A DNA stretch of 64,000 nucleotides from Prevotella melaninogenica (GCF_018127925.1 NZ_CP072348.1:1532001-1596000); one strand, 5' to 3'. Counted from the stretch's first letter, positions 8,098 to 18,012 are shown. Numbers and translations: made by a program. The notes: generated by a model not told the origin, from the letters alone.

Positions 8098-8399
8098 ATC
8101 TTAAATAAACGTTTATTTCTTTTGTACAAAAATAAAGCTAACGAGCGCAAAGGAAGTTTCCTTTCTCTTTATCGTATGCTGCTTATTTTCTGCAAAATTA
8201 CATAATTAATTCGATATAAGCGAGAAGAAGTGGAAATAAGGTAAGATTCAAGTCAACTCAATCTCTACTCTATTATACGATTATAGGGGCATAACGCCTG
8301 TGTTACGTTATACCCCTATAAGTATAAGGAATAGTTTTATATCGTACGTTATAAGCCCTTATTCTTTATATATAAGATAAGAACTTACCTAACTTTTTG
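8098..8399. other. Intergenic region with a hairpin
   Basis: No gene was seen. The near-perfect inverted repeat TTATAGGGG.ATAACG / CGTTAT.CCCCTATAA (8281-8321) lies downstream of the DUF3108 gene and could end its transcript, though no T-run follows. Confidence 0.5.
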
Positions 8400-9209
8400 C
8401 TATTTTATCTCTGATGTAATCGGACTATTGATACCCTTCATAGAAACAAGGAAAGCCTTTGCTGAACCAAACTTCAAACTCATATCAAGACGAACAGGGA
8501 TATGGTTGCTGTCGTCCGTTACATAGAAGTTAGCAATTTCGCGCCACTTATCATCCTCATATTCATAATAGGTGAGACGCAAACAACGATACTTATGATT
8601 ATTGTCGGCTTTGATATTCTCCTTACCACCATAAACTATACGAGCGGCATGGCGACTATTTCCATCTACGATAGGGAACTTCACCACCTCACCTTTCTTC
8701 CAGTTCTCTGGATTGAAACTACGTGCACGTAAGAAGATACTCATCATATCGAAACAACAATCATCGTATGTATTCTCCATCCATTGATGTTTTCCTTCGT
8801 TGTTGATTCTATGTTGGCGTAGCTTACACCTACCATTTGGATAAGTATAGAATATCTCATCCACCGTATATCGCTTTCCTTCCCTTGCTCCCTTACGGAA
8901 GTAGAGTGGCTCCATCTGCTTTGAATTATAAGTAAGTAATGTGTCACGCAATACAAAGTAATCGTCAAGCTTACCATTACCACGTGTCGTCAACGAAGCA
9001 CGATAAGCCGGAATACCCTTATAAGTAGAGGAAACCGTGTACCAAGAAGCTGTACCTGCCTTTACCCAAATAAACTTCCAATTATAATAAAGGTTGTAGG
9101 TAAGATACTCTCCACTGCTAAACGCCGTGTTACGGAATGTACACTGTGCGGTGGCACTGACGGCAATCATCGCAAAGAGACAAACTATATAAATCTTCAA
9201 CTTTTTCAT
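8400..9209 (-). CDS. DUF3108 domain-containing secreted protein
   Basis: This 269-residue protein has an N-terminal signal peptide (cleavage after about VSATAQ). The rest fits the DUF3108 family of envelope proteins: an early GEYLTYNLYYNWKFIWVKAG segment, then alternating beta strands and a late NFYVTDDSNHIPVRLDM segment. The molecular function of the family is not established, and a periplasmic or outer-membrane lipid-related role is only a guess. It is transcribed leftwards from just beside the DnaA-box cluster. Confidence 0.85.
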   Translation of the reverse strand: MKKLKIYIVCLFAMIAVSATAQCTFRNTAFSSGEYLTYNLYYNWKFIWVKAGTASWYTVSSTYKGIPAYRASLTTRGNGKLDDYFVLRDTLLTYNSKQMEPLYFRKGAREGKRYTVDEIFYTYPNGRCKLRQHRINNEGKHQWMENTYDDCCFDMMSIFLRARSFNPENWKKGEVVKFPIVDGNSRHAARIVYGGKENIKADNNHKYRCLRLTYYEYEDDKWREIANFYVTDDSNHIPVRLDMSLKFGSAKAFLVSMKGINSPITSEIK

Positions 9210-9291
9210 ATTCTCCGTTTTATCCGTTCAACTTTAATATTATTCTTTATTTCTCTTTTAAAAGAAAAAAGAATGTTTTAGTATGATAGGC

Positions 9292-9608
9292 TGTGGATTA
9301 GTGCAGAACTTTTCAGCCGTTTTCTTGGCAGAATAGTTATCAAACTTAGAGGTTACTTTATTAACAAGTTATCCTCATTTTTATTGTTTGATATTCAGGT
9401 ACTATACTGAGTTATCCACATTATCCACAATTGATGCAAAGATAATAAGTTTATATCTTTTTTGATATGAAAGTTGTGTAAAACTTCTATAAAACTGCAT
9501 TAATAACCTTGTGGATATCCACATAGAAGCTTCTTCTTCTATTCTTGTGTGGATATCCACAGAGTTATAAAATAGTTATCAACATAGTTTTCCACAGAGT
9601 TATCAACA
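9292..9608. other. oriC: Candidate chromosomal replication origin (DnaA-box cluster)
   Basis: Two perfect, directly adjacent DnaA boxes TTATCCACA are at 9412-9420 and 9421-9429. Two palindromic double boxes TGTGGATATCCACA are at 9510-9523 and 9548-9561. One-mismatch boxes lie at 9292, 9369, 9576, 9588 and 9600. AT-rich DNA follows. All genes on the left flank read leftwards, away from it. The genes immediately on the right also read leftwards, so the strand switch is not clean. Confidence 0.7.
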
Positions 9609-9719
9609 GTTATTAGTTCAATATCTGTATAAGTATTATTTAGTAAATGTTTCCTTATAAAGGAATCATTCGTGTTCTACGATGTATTATAATAGTTCTA
9701 ATCACTTTTTATGCCATCT

Positions 9720-9776
9720 TTAAGCGTTGTGCTGATGCTCCGCACATAGTGTGTTAAGGGTTAACACTAATGGTGT
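9720..9776. repeat. Phased palindrome array, GCAC family
   Basis: GCACATAGTGTGT (9742-9754) and ACACTAATGGTGT (9764-9776) have centres 22 bp apart. A degenerate half-site ending GTTGTGC (to 9732) sits one further 22-bp step to the left. The array lies between the DnaA-box cluster and nrdB. Confidence 0.65.
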
Positions 9777-9907
9777 TATGTGTTAATTACGTTGCAATAG
9801 ATTGGTAATTATAAAGCAACTTATGATTATTGAAGAGACAAAATACCAAAAGTAAAGAGAATATAGTTGATGTCTTTCATGGTTATAGTTCGTACTTTGG
9901 ATAAAAA

Positions 9908-10078
9908 GAAATTCACAATTCAGAATTTAAATTACTATTCATAGGTATTATTATCTTCAGGATATTCCCTTCATAACACCCAAAATAAGTAATCATAATT
10001 ATGAATTGTGAATTATCAATTATGAATTACCAAGGTAATTATAATTATGAATTGTGAATTATGAATTCTGAATTAAGA
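9908..10078. repeat. AT-rich tandem repeat downstream of nrdB
   Basis: The words AATTATGAATTGTGAATTA and AATTCTGAATT recur several times immediately after the nrdB stop codon. A related block lies at 11178-11216 between nrdA and nrdB. The blocks are low-complexity but clearly related. Confidence 0.7.
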
Positions 10079-10079
10079 C

Positions 10080-11129
10080 TTACAAGTCATCAATTAATGC
10101 TGTACTCTTGGCGTAAGCAGTACTCTTAGCTTCAAAGAAGTCGGTCTTTACCATGTTAGCATTAGAATACTGACCTACCCACTTCATGTTCTCTGGTTCT
10201 TTTTGGTTGTCGTCATAGAGGAAACCGAAGCCAAGTCCAGACCAGCGAAGATTACCCAAATAACGGATATAATCAGACACCATCTGAGCGTTAAGACCCT
10301 GCACATCATTGCCGATAACATATTGTCCCCATGCTATCTCCTGACGTACACCCTCACGCATCATATCCTCATAAACCTTTATTTTCTCTGGAGTAAACAT
10401 ATCAGGCTCCTCTTTCTTCAGCTCAAGAATAATGCTACGGAACAACCAGAGGTGTGTATTCTCATCTCTATTGATATAGCGAATCTCCTGTGCAGACCCC
10501 GACATCTTACCATTTCGGCTGAGATTATAGAAGAACATAAATCCGCTGTAGAAGTAAATACCTTCAAGGATGAAGTTGGCAATGAGTGTTTTCATCAAGC
10601 TGAACTTATCTCTTTTCTCATGGAACTCATTGTAACAGTCACCAATAAACTTATTACGGTTCAAGAGATGCTCATCGGTCTTCCACTGATAAAGAATGTC
10701 GTTACGCTCTTCAGGACTACAGATAGTGTCGAGCATGTAGCTATAACTCTGACTATGGATACACTCTTGGAATGCCTGAATATGCAGACAGAGGTTTACC
10801 TCATTCGCAGTGATATACTCACTAAGCGTTGGGAGGTTATTGCTCTGAAGCGAATCAAGGAAGACAAGGAAGCTCAGAATCTTATCATAGGCTGTACGTT
10901 CAGCCTTTTCAAGACGTGGATAGTCCTTAAAGTCTTGTGAAAGATTGATTTCTTCTGGAATCCAGAAGTTATTCATTGCCTGTCTGTACCAGTCACTTAC
11001 CCATGAATACTTCATATTATTGAAGTCATTCAAATTAGTAGTATTGCCACCAATCATTCGTCTCAAGCGCAATTCTATATCGCCTGAAGGATTGAATAAG
11101 GTATTACGTTTTAATTGATTGTCCATCAT
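10080..11129 (-). CDS. nrdB: Class Ia ribonucleotide reductase, beta subunit
   Basis: This subunit holds the di-iron centre and tyrosyl radical that start ribonucleotide reduction in NrdA. In the 349-residue protein the first metal ligands are visible as D92 (FLDSLQ), then E122-x2-H125-x3-Y129 (QECIHSQSY), where Y129 is the expected radical tyrosine. The second ligand set lies in NFILEGIYFYSG and in RDENTHLWLF. The gene follows nrdA by 87 nt on the same strand, so the pair is an operon. The oxygen-dependent class implies at least some oxygen tolerance of the organism. Confidence 0.97.
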   Translation of the reverse strand: MMDNQLKRNTLFNPSGDIELRLRRMIGGNTTNLNDFNNMKYSWVSDWYRQAMNNFWIPEEINLSQDFKDYPRLEKAERTAYDKILSFLVFLDSLQSNNLPTLSEYITANEVNLCLHIQAFQECIHSQSYSYMLDTICSPEERNDILYQWKTDEHLLNRNKFIGDCYNEFHEKRDKFSLMKTLIANFILEGIYFYSGFMFFYNLSRNGKMSGSAQEIRYINRDENTHLWLFRSIILELKKEEPDMFTPEKIKVYEDMMREGVRQEIAWGQYVIGNDVQGLNAQMVSDYIRYLGNLRWSGLGFGFLYDDNQKEPENMKWVGQYSNANMVKTDFFEAKSTAYAKSTALIDDL

Positions 11130-11177
11130 TTCTTATTTATTTACTCTATCATTCTTCTAATATTTAGCAAGAGAGGT

Positions 11178-11216
11178 AATCATAATTATGAATTATGAAT
11201 TGTGAATTCTGAATTA
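11178..11216. repeat. AT-rich repeat in the nrdA-nrdB gap
   Basis: The words AATTATGAATTATGAATTG and AATTCTGAATTATTA repeat the block found after nrdB. The gap holds nothing else. Confidence 0.65.
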
Positions 11217-13736
11217 TTATGATGAGCAGCTCTCACACTCTTCCACCTCTAATGACTTACTACGCACATAGTAGATAGTCTTAACACCCTCTTTCCAAGC
11301 AAGTAAGTAAAGGTCGAGTATCTGACGCATTGTGAAGTCATTGGTGATATAGAGGTTCATACTCTGTGCCTGGTCGATATGACGCTGACGTACACCAGAA
11401 GCACGAACACTCCACTTCTGATTGATAAGATAAGCACTCTTATACATCCAATAGGTCTCATCTGAAAGCTCTGGAGCAACACGTGGAAGCATACTTCCCT
11501 TCTTCTCTTCTAAGAAGAAACGCTTCATGATTGGGTCTAAGCCAGCTGTTGTACCTGCAATAATACTTGTACTGCTGGTTGGTGCGACTGCAAGAAGATA
11601 AGCATTACGCATACCCTGCAAGGCAACTGTCTTACGAACATCCTGCCATTCAGCACTGTCATAGCCACGCTTATCAAAGTAAGCACCCGTCTGCCAGTCA
11701 CTTCCCTCAAAGAATTGATAGCTTCCCTTTTCCTTAGCAAGGTTTGAACTGGCAAGGATAGCTGCTCGGTTGATTGTCTCGAACACCTTATCCATAAACT
11801 CCAAATGCTCTTCACTCTCCCACTTAATGCGACGCTTAGCAAGAGCATGGTGATAACCACTAATACCTAAACCAATAGAACGATAACGCTGGTTGGTAAG
11901 CTGTGCATAAGGAACAGGATAGAAGTTAAGGTTGATAACGTTGTCGAGTGCACGAACAACGGTTGCCACCTTTTCTTTCATCTTTTCCTCATCCTCCAAT
12001 GGAAGTCTACCAAGTGACAAACTTGCCAAGTTACATACGACAAACTCACCTGGACGAGTAGTTGTTACAACAACGGTGTCACCATCCTTTGTCTCTACTT
12101 CCTTAGATACTGTCTCAATAGGAGCCATGTTCTGAGCAATCTCTGTACAGAGGTTAGAGCAGTAAATCATTCCCTTATGAGCGTTAGGATTAGCTCTGTT
12201 CACCGTGTCACGGTTGAATGTAAATGGTGTTCCTGTCTCAACAGCAGAACGAAGAACCAATCTAACAATATCCTTAATGCTAATAACACGACGTGAAAGG
12301 CGCTGATCATTCACACAATCAAGATACTTACGTTCCCACTCTTCGCCATAACAATCCTCAAGACAGTAACCCTTGATACGCATAATTTCGTTAGGACAGA
12401 AGAGTGACCAGTTCTGATTCATATCTTCCTCTGCCATCTTCCAGAATAAGTCAGGATAACAGATAGCTGGGAAGATGTCGTGTGCCTTCATACGGTCATC
12501 ACCGTTGTTGGTACGAAGTTGCAAGAATTCTGGTAGGTCTTTGTGCCATACATCTAAGTAAACGGCTACAGCACCTTGGCGCATACCCAACTGATCAACA
12601 GCTACAGCAGTGTCATTAACGAGTCGCATCCAGCGGATTACACCACCTGCTACACCCTTGAAACCACGGATATTACCACCTGTAGCACGTACCTTGCCGA
12701 AGTACATACCCATACCACCACCAAACTTGCTCACCTGTGAGAAGTTGTCCAAGCTACGATAGATACCATCCAAACTGTCTGGTACAGTGTCAATGAAGCA
12801 ACTTGAAAGCTGATGACTTGGCTTACGAGAATTAGAAAGGGTAGGTGTTGCCATAGTTACTTCCAACTTACTGAGCAAGTCGTAGATACGACGTACCCAC
12901 ATAAGACGGTCTTCCTTCTCTGGCATAGCAAGATGAAGTGCGATTCCAAGGAACATTTCCTGTACACGCTCAATCACTTTACCAGAGTAATTCTTTATAA
13001 CATAACGCTTTAGAAGTAGATCAAGACCTGAATAATTAAGGAGCTTATTGCGTTCAGGATCAATGAAAGTAGCAGCCTCGTTGATTTCTTCTTCACTATA
13101 GTTCTGAAGAATATAATCACCATAAAGTCCTTCTTCGGTCATATATTTAACCTTACGATAGAAGGTCTTGAGTCCCAACTCTTCCTCCAAACGGGTGATT
13201 TTCTTCTCAGAACGATAAGAAAGAATACGTGCTGAAATCATCTCCCATGCTGGAGCCTCTGGTGTTGTCAATTCTACAGCAGCCTTGATAAGTGCATCAA
13301 TTGAGTCTTTCTGTGACATACCAGGCTTAGTGAAACTTGAGAACTTCTCCTGAAGAGTCACCATACTATAAGAACGCTCGCGGTATTCTCGGGCTACACT
13401 GTGCAACACATCAGCCAACTCACGATCGTCAGCAGTCCACGCAATGTAATTAATAGCTTGTCGCTGCTCATTACGCTGATAGCGGAAGAGAATATAATTC
13501 TTCGCTTCATCGTAATGACCATGTGCCATAAGACACTTCTCTACACGGTTCTGGATATCCTCCACAGTGCGCAGTTCAGGGTTCTCTTTGATGAACTGCT
13601 CTACTTCGCTTACCATTCCGGCTATCTCACTGTCTGAAATATCCTTTCCGGTGCTGATAAAACTCTTTTTAATGGCTATTGAAATCTTTTCGTTATTATA
13701 GACTTCTACTTCTCCATTACGTTTTGTTATATTCAT
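11217..13736 (-). CDS. nrdA: Class Ia ribonucleotide reductase, alpha subunit
   Basis: This is the catalytic subunit that reduces ribonucleoside diphosphates to deoxy forms. In the 839-residue protein an N-terminal ATP-cone (MNITKRNGEVEVYN to about residue 90) gives allosteric activity control. The active site includes the Cys of SSCFID and the thiyl/Asn-Cys-Glu group in NLCTEIAQ. The C-terminal swinging arm ends CESCSS, supplying the Cys-x2-Cys pair that re-reduces the active site. It is the first gene of the nrdAB operon. A -7 like box TAACTTTG lies at 13863-13856 on the minus strand. Confidence 0.97.
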   Translation of the reverse strand: MNITKRNGEVEVYNNEKISIAIKKSFISTGKDISDSEIAGMVSEVEQFIKENPELRTVEDIQNRVEKCLMAHGHYDEAKNYILFRYQRNEQRQAINYIAWTADDRELADVLHSVAREYRERSYSMVTLQEKFSSFTKPGMSQKDSIDALIKAAVELTTPEAPAWEMISARILSYRSEKKITRLEEELGLKTFYRKVKYMTEEGLYGDYILQNYSEEEINEAATFIDPERNKLLNYSGLDLLLKRYVIKNYSGKVIERVQEMFLGIALHLAMPEKEDRLMWVRRIYDLLSKLEVTMATPTLSNSRKPSHQLSSCFIDTVPDSLDGIYRSLDNFSQVSKFGGGMGMYFGKVRATGGNIRGFKGVAGGVIRWMRLVNDTAVAVDQLGMRQGAVAVYLDVWHKDLPEFLQLRTNNGDDRMKAHDIFPAICYPDLFWKMAEEDMNQNWSLFCPNEIMRIKGYCLEDCYGEEWERKYLDCVNDQRLSRRVISIKDIVRLVLRSAVETGTPFTFNRDTVNRANPNAHKGMIYCSNLCTEIAQNMAPIETVSKEVETKDGDTVVVTTTRPGEFVVCNLASLSLGRLPLEDEEKMKEKVATVVRALDNVINLNFYPVPYAQLTNQRYRSIGLGISGYHHALAKRRIKWESEEHLEFMDKVFETINRAAILASSNLAKEKGSYQFFEGSDWQTGAYFDKRGYDSAEWQDVRKTVALQGMRNAYLLAVAPTSSTSIIAGTTAGLDPIMKRFFLEEKKGSMLPRVAPELSDETYWMYKSAYLINQKWSVRASGVRQRHIDQAQSMNLYITNDFTMRQILDLYLLAWKEGVKTIYYVRSKSLEVEECESCSS

Positions 13737-14889
13737 TACTTCTTTTATAAAGTTTTATATTTTGTACTACTTCAATTCGCTATTGAGACTTACTTATTTA
13801 CGTATAAGTAACATATTATTAGTAACTTACGCCTTTTAGCGGGTTTTTGTATGGACAAAGTTAAGAAAAAAAACTGATATGATAGTTATCCAAAATGGAA
13901 TATTTTGAGAACTTTCTAACTTTTAATTGTTATCCAAAATAGCAAAGAATTAAGTGCTATTTTTTGTTTAAAATTGAAATATTCTCAGCTGTTCAAAATC
14001 TCTATTTATTGCTTACAAGAAGCACTTATTTTGGTATTTAAAATTATAGTTTATGGTTTTATTAAACGAAATAAATGCCTATCACTATTCTCCTAAAAGC
14101 TGATTTGTTTTTTTGTTATCTTTTCTTTATTTTCGATCGTCTATTGATTGCGAATTATTCTCATAAACATAATTTCGCTAAAGACAATGATTAGAAGAAT
14201 AAAGATAGAGAAAGTAAGGAGAAAAGTAAGCCGATTGATAGCTTTTTAAAGCTATTATTGCATTAAAAAATGGCTCTTCCGTTAAATGTGTGGACGCTTT
14301 TCGTATTGCTTTAACGTATGAACCATAGCTACTCATTAAACAAAAACTTGGCTAAGACAGTCAACATTCTATCCGATTATCATCCTTTTTCATTGAAAAT
14401 CATTTCTTTTTATACTTCGAAAATACGCAGATAAAGATTTGAAAAATCATTACATAATTTCAAAGAAAACTTCTATAACTAACGCCAAAAACACATATAA
14501 GAAGCAGTTTTGTAACCAACAGTAAATCAATTAGTTATAAAACGGTATGATGAAAGGTGCTTAATTGGACTTCAAAAGGGCGTTAGTAAGGGTCTTAAAA
14601 GGCACCTTTTGCAAGCTAATTGGGCGCCTTTTAGAAGCCAAAAGAGCATGTGTTAGTTTTGAGCTGTACGAAAATAATTTACAAACTTCATATAGTAAGG
14701 GAATACGTTGATAGTAGAAGACAGATAGATATCGCAGCTAATTACGTTTATCATGTAGTTTATTTCCCTTTATAAAACCATCTTATTGGAGGTAATTATA
14801 CCATGTATGTGGATGAATCTCATTCTATTAATAATCTACGCATTTAACGGAAGAACCTAAAAGATACCCCTTATTGTTCCTTGATGAGC
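13737..14889. other. Long gene-free region upstream of nrdA
   Basis: About 1.15 kb of AT-rich DNA without a convincing gene. It carries the nrdA upstream region and copy 1 of a 200-bp dispersed repeat (14448-14647). Confidence 0.6.
14448..14647 (+). repeat. 200-bp dispersed repeat, copy 1
   Basis: This stretch matches the reverse complement of 21338-21537 over its full 200-bp length. The best-conserved part is GGTGCTTAATTGGACTTC through TTTTAGAAGCCAAAAGAGC. It has no open frame and contains several short inverted repeats such as GGCACCTTTT/GGCGCCTTTT. It may be a non-autonomous element or a structured RNA. Confidence 0.75.
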
Positions 14890-15510
14890 TTATTCGTCAT
14901 CTGATGATTCATCCGTAAGCTTTGGAGCTTTGAACTTGACAACTGTTCTAAAACCACTGATAGGACTAATCTTTCGCTTTCTTATTTCGTCACTTGACAG
15001 CAATGTAGCCTTATTGTCTTTGTGTTCAACAAGGATAAAAGCTAAATCCTCATAGTGTACACGTAGACTATCAGACACTATCTGATGGTAGGCTTTCCGG
15101 TATTTCTCCTGCTTCATAAAGGAATCTGAACGTGAGCAGAGGAAGACGATGCGGTTGTCTATCTTGAAATAATGTGAAGGATACATATCATCAATAGACC
15201 ATTCTCCACCCATAAACATATCGTAATAAGCTGGTTGGATAACAAAAACGTCACTGTTGATATAGACACCATTTGTATAAACACCGTGATCTTCATATCC
15301 ATATCCACATTTAAGAATAAACGTACTATCCTTAGGATATTGCTTAATAAAACGATGAATACATCCCAAAAAGGCTGATTTCATCTCTGTAGTGTCTACA
15401 AGAACCAAACTGTCTAATGCATTACTTTCTGTTGTTTTTTGACAAGTCTTATTACAACAGGAGGATAGGAGGGTAAGAAGAAAGACGAAGAAGAGTGCAG
15501 TTTGTTTCAT
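14890..15510 (-). CDS. Putative lipoprotein of unknown function
   Basis: This 206-residue protein has an N-terminal signal sequence and lipobox (LLTLLSSCC). No family was recognised. The mature part contains GYGYEDHGVYTNGVYINSDV and WSIDDMYPSHYF and looks like a mixed alpha/beta soluble domain, with a charged C-terminus (ESSDDE). It is separated from the next gene on the same strand by 59 nt and may share its transcript. Confidence 0.75.
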   Translation of the reverse strand: MKQTALFFVFLLTLLSSCCNKTCQKTTESNALDSLVLVDTTEMKSAFLGCIHRFIKQYPKDSTFILKCGYGYEDHGVYTNGVYINSDVFVIQPAYYDMFMGGEWSIDDMYPSHYFKIDNRIVFLCSRSDSFMKQEKYRKAYHQIVSDSLRVHYEDLAFILVEHKDNKATLLSSDEIRKRKISPISGFRTVVKFKAPKLTDESSDDE

Positions 15511-15569
15511 ACTTTTATTATGTTGAAGTCTTATATCTTTATTCTTTAAAATCTTTCTATATTCTATTC

Positions 15570-16619
15570 CTACAGCAATCCCTCTTCAATACGCTGAATA
15601 ATCTCTTCTGGAAGAATATTATTCATACAAGCGAAGTCACCTCGATGGCAGGGTTTGTTACCAAAGACAGAGCAAGGACGGCAAGAGAGTGTATTGATTT
15701 GAACAGCATCTTCTTCCTTCTGTTGCCAACCCATAAATCCACAATAAGGATGGGTTGCACCCCATACACTAACCACTCGTGTACCAGCGAGGGAAGCAAG
15801 GTGCATATTAGCACTATCCATTGAAACCATAGTGTCGAGATGACTCATAAGGATGAGTTCCTTTTCGAGTCCTTTAAGGACGTTAGCAACGCAAAGACAT
15901 TGTGGATATTGTGCTGCCCATTGGTTCAATATTTCTATTTCTTGTTTACCACCACCAAAGAGGAAGATACGCCAAGAAGGATGTTTCTCAGTTAGTTTTC
16001 GCACTACAAGTTCCATTTTTTCCTGTGGATACATCTTACCTGCATGGGCTGCAAAAGGTGCTATACCTATCCATCGTTCCGATGATTGCTTTACACCTAT
16101 TATATTAGGGAGAAGCTGTAAGTCGCCACCTTCAACTGGGAAGATACTCGTAAATTCAGGTTTAATAGGATAGCCTAATGCTTCGAGTACGTCAGCATAG
16201 TTTTGAAAAGAGGTAGGCTGCTGTATGAAAACCTTATTTTCTTCCCGACAGAGTAGCTTCTTTCCTTGCTTATGCTTATTGATATGTGCCACAGCTTTGC
16301 CATCGAGAAGGAAACGTAAGCGAAGGAAACGGGTTCGGAGTACGTTATGGAAATCGGCTACAGCTGTAAATTGCTTTGCTACCAACCGACGGTAAAGTGC
16401 GTTTAATCCTCTAAAACCTTTATATTCTTCTTTCAAATCGGCAGCCATAAAGTCGACATTTGGTGCCAAATGCTGAAAGAATGGCTGTGCAAAAGGACGA
16501 GAAAGCACACTTATTCTCACATCTGGATACTGCTTTGCAAGCGAATAAACGATGGGAACTGTCATAGCAATGTCGCCCATAGCAGAGAATCGGATGATAA
16601 GAATATGTGGGGTTTTCAT
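15570..16619 (-). CDS. Glycosyltransferase family 9 (heptosyltransferase-like)
   Basis: This 349-residue GT-B enzyme resembles the ADP-heptose:LPS heptosyltransferases. It opens with the typical ILIIRFSAMGDIAMTVP segment (residues 6-22). It has the donor-site region IGIAPFAAHAGKMYP near residue 185 and VSMDSANMHLASLAGTRVVSVWGATHP near 262-288. These features fit addition of a sugar to the lipooligosaccharide core on the inner face of the cytoplasmic membrane. The exact donor cannot be told from sequence. Confidence 0.92.
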   Translation of the reverse strand: MKTPHILIIRFSAMGDIAMTVPIVYSLAKQYPDVRISVLSRPFAQPFFQHLAPNVDFMAADLKEEYKGFRGLNALYRRLVAKQFTAVADFHNVLRTRFLRLRFLLDGKAVAHINKHKQGKKLLCREENKVFIQQPTSFQNYADVLEALGYPIKPEFTSIFPVEGGDLQLLPNIIGVKQSSERWIGIAPFAAHAGKMYPQEKMELVVRKLTEKHPSWRIFLFGGGKQEIEILNQWAAQYPQCLCVANVLKGLEKELILMSHLDTMVSMDSANMHLASLAGTRVVSVWGATHPYCGFMGWQQKEEDAVQINTLSCRPCSVFGNKPCHRGDFACMNNILPEEIIQRIEEGLL

Positions 16620-16750
16620 AGGCTAACAGAAATAAATAAGCAGGATAAAGAATAGAGGAAAAAGGTTATTATTGATAAAGATAAGCAATAAGATATGCTT
16701 ATTCAATAACTAATAAAGTGCATTGATGTTTACTCTGAGCGAGTAATTAC

Positions 16751-16778
16751 GCCCCTCCCTATGCAGCGTGGGAGGGGC
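16751..16778 (-). terminator. GC-rich hairpin after the DUF4254 gene
   Basis: The arms GCCCCTCCC (16751-16759) and GGGAGGGGC (16770-16778) lie just beyond the stop codon. The T-run is weak, so this may be an RNA-stabilising hairpin rather than a true terminator. Confidence 0.5.
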
Positions 16779-16784
16779 ATCATT

Positions 16785-17390
16785 TTATTTCTTGTTGTAA
16801 AGAATCGGATTGGTTGCAGGGTCGTTGTACATTTTCATCTGACGATAAACCTTCATGTACTTACGGCCATGCTCAATGTCATCGAGCAATTGGTCGATGG
16901 CAAGACTGAGATCCTTTTGTTGTTCGAGGAGGATATTCAGCTTAGACTTACATTTCTCAATGTGCTCAGCTGAAGCATCCTTGCGCTCAGTCTGCTCCTT
17001 CATGTGATAAATTTTCAATGCAAGGATAGACAAACGGTCAACTGCCCATGCTGGACTCTCGGTATTGATAGTTGCATCTGGGAGTGGACTTACGTCAGAG
17101 TAGAGTTGACGGAAATACGAGTCAATCTGCTCAACAAGGTCTGTACGGTCCTGGTTAGAGCGGTCAATACGATGCTTGAGACTCATTCCTTCGTCTGGGT
17201 TGATATGTGGGTCGCGGATAAGGTCCTCGAAGTGCCACTGTACTGTGTCAATCCAGCATTTCAGATAGAGACGGTTTTCAATGGAATCTCTGTCGTAAGG
17301 GTTATTAATCGGCGTATCTACATTGTCCGTAATATGATAATCACGGATTGCCTGATTGAAAATCTCGTTACAATGTTTTGTAAATGACAT
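16785..17390 (-). CDS. DUF4254 domain-containing protein
   Basis: This 201-residue soluble, helical protein (SFTKHCNEIFNQAIRDYH.., VDRLSILALKIYHMKEQ) belongs to the DUF4254 family found beside glycosyltransferase genes in Bacteroidota. Its function is unknown. I start it at the ATG at 17390 rather than the upstream frame opening at 17447, because an excellent promoter (TTTG, 19 bp, TATATTTG at 17425-17418) would begin the mRNA at about 17412. The neighbouring GT9 gene reads the same way, which suggests a shared role in surface glycan synthesis. Confidence 0.88.
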   Translation of the reverse strand: MSFTKHCNEIFNQAIRDYHITDNVDTPINNPYDRDSIENRLYLKCWIDTVQWHFEDLIRDPHINPDEGMSLKHRIDRSNQDRTDLVEQIDSYFRQLYSDVSPLPDATINTESPAWAVDRLSILALKIYHMKEQTERKDASAEHIEKCKSKLNILLEQQKDLSLAIDQLLDDIEHGRKYMKVYRQMKMYNDPATNPILYNKK

Positions 17391-17417
17391 TCGGTTTTTA
17401 TTTTTCTGTTTATTCTG

Positions 17418-17448
17418 CAAATATAAAGTAAATTCCTTAAAGGACAAA
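17418..17448 (-). promoter_or_regulatory. Promoter of the DUF4254 gene
   Basis: TTTG (17448-17445), exactly 19 bp, then TATATTTG (17425-17418) on the minus strand. It is the best match to the Bacteroidota consensus in the window and decides the gene start. Confidence 0.7.
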
Positions 17449-17955
17449 ATAAAAACTCTTGTTTTTCATTGTTAATCGCTTAATCTCAAATCAGTCATGA
17501 GTGCCTAAACATATTTTATTTTCTTATCGAGCGGCTTGTCTGTCTTTACAATGTAGGAGTAGTGAACTATATCAAGTCATAAAGACAGACAAGATGCGAT
17601 AAGGAATATCCTTTCTAAGTGGATTTCATGTGCTTATAAGCCCCTCAGAATATACCACATATCTATACAATAAGTTTATATTTTGTTTGCTGTCATTTTA
17701 ACAGTTAGTATTAACTACTTGTCAATTAAGTGCTTATAAGTTTATAAATAGTGACAGAAGTGACAGGAAAATCATTTTAAGCCACTAACTATCTACAAAA
17801 TTAAATCCATTTTTTCATTGCTTCATTCGGAATAGGAGAGGGTAAAACTTCCTCCACACAGGTGCTATTCCTTATTTATGTAGACCTCAATTCCATATTT
17901 GTGGACGAGTTATAATTAACCTTTTCCCCTTTCCTAATCATGGTATGGAGGTTCA

Positions 17956-18012
17956 ACACATATGATGCGGATGCTTAGCACGTATTGTGCGAACGCTTAA
18001 CACCAATGGTGC
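17956..18012. repeat. Phased palindrome array, GCAC family, 22-bp period
   Basis: ACACATATGATGC (17956-17968), GCACGTATTGTGC (17978-17990) and ACACCAATGGTGC (18000-18012) have centres at 17962, 17984 and 18006, exactly 22 bp apart. The 9-bp spacers are GGATGCTTA and GAACGCTTA. Confidence 0.8.

Noticed and set aside
10203-10940. 245-codon plus-strand open frame
   Set aside because: It is the antisense shadow of nrdB, which has all expected motifs; the frame's protein has no recognisable features.
17391-17447. Longer N-terminus of the DUF4254 protein
   Set aside because: It overlaps a near-perfect promoter whose transcription start would lie inside the extension.
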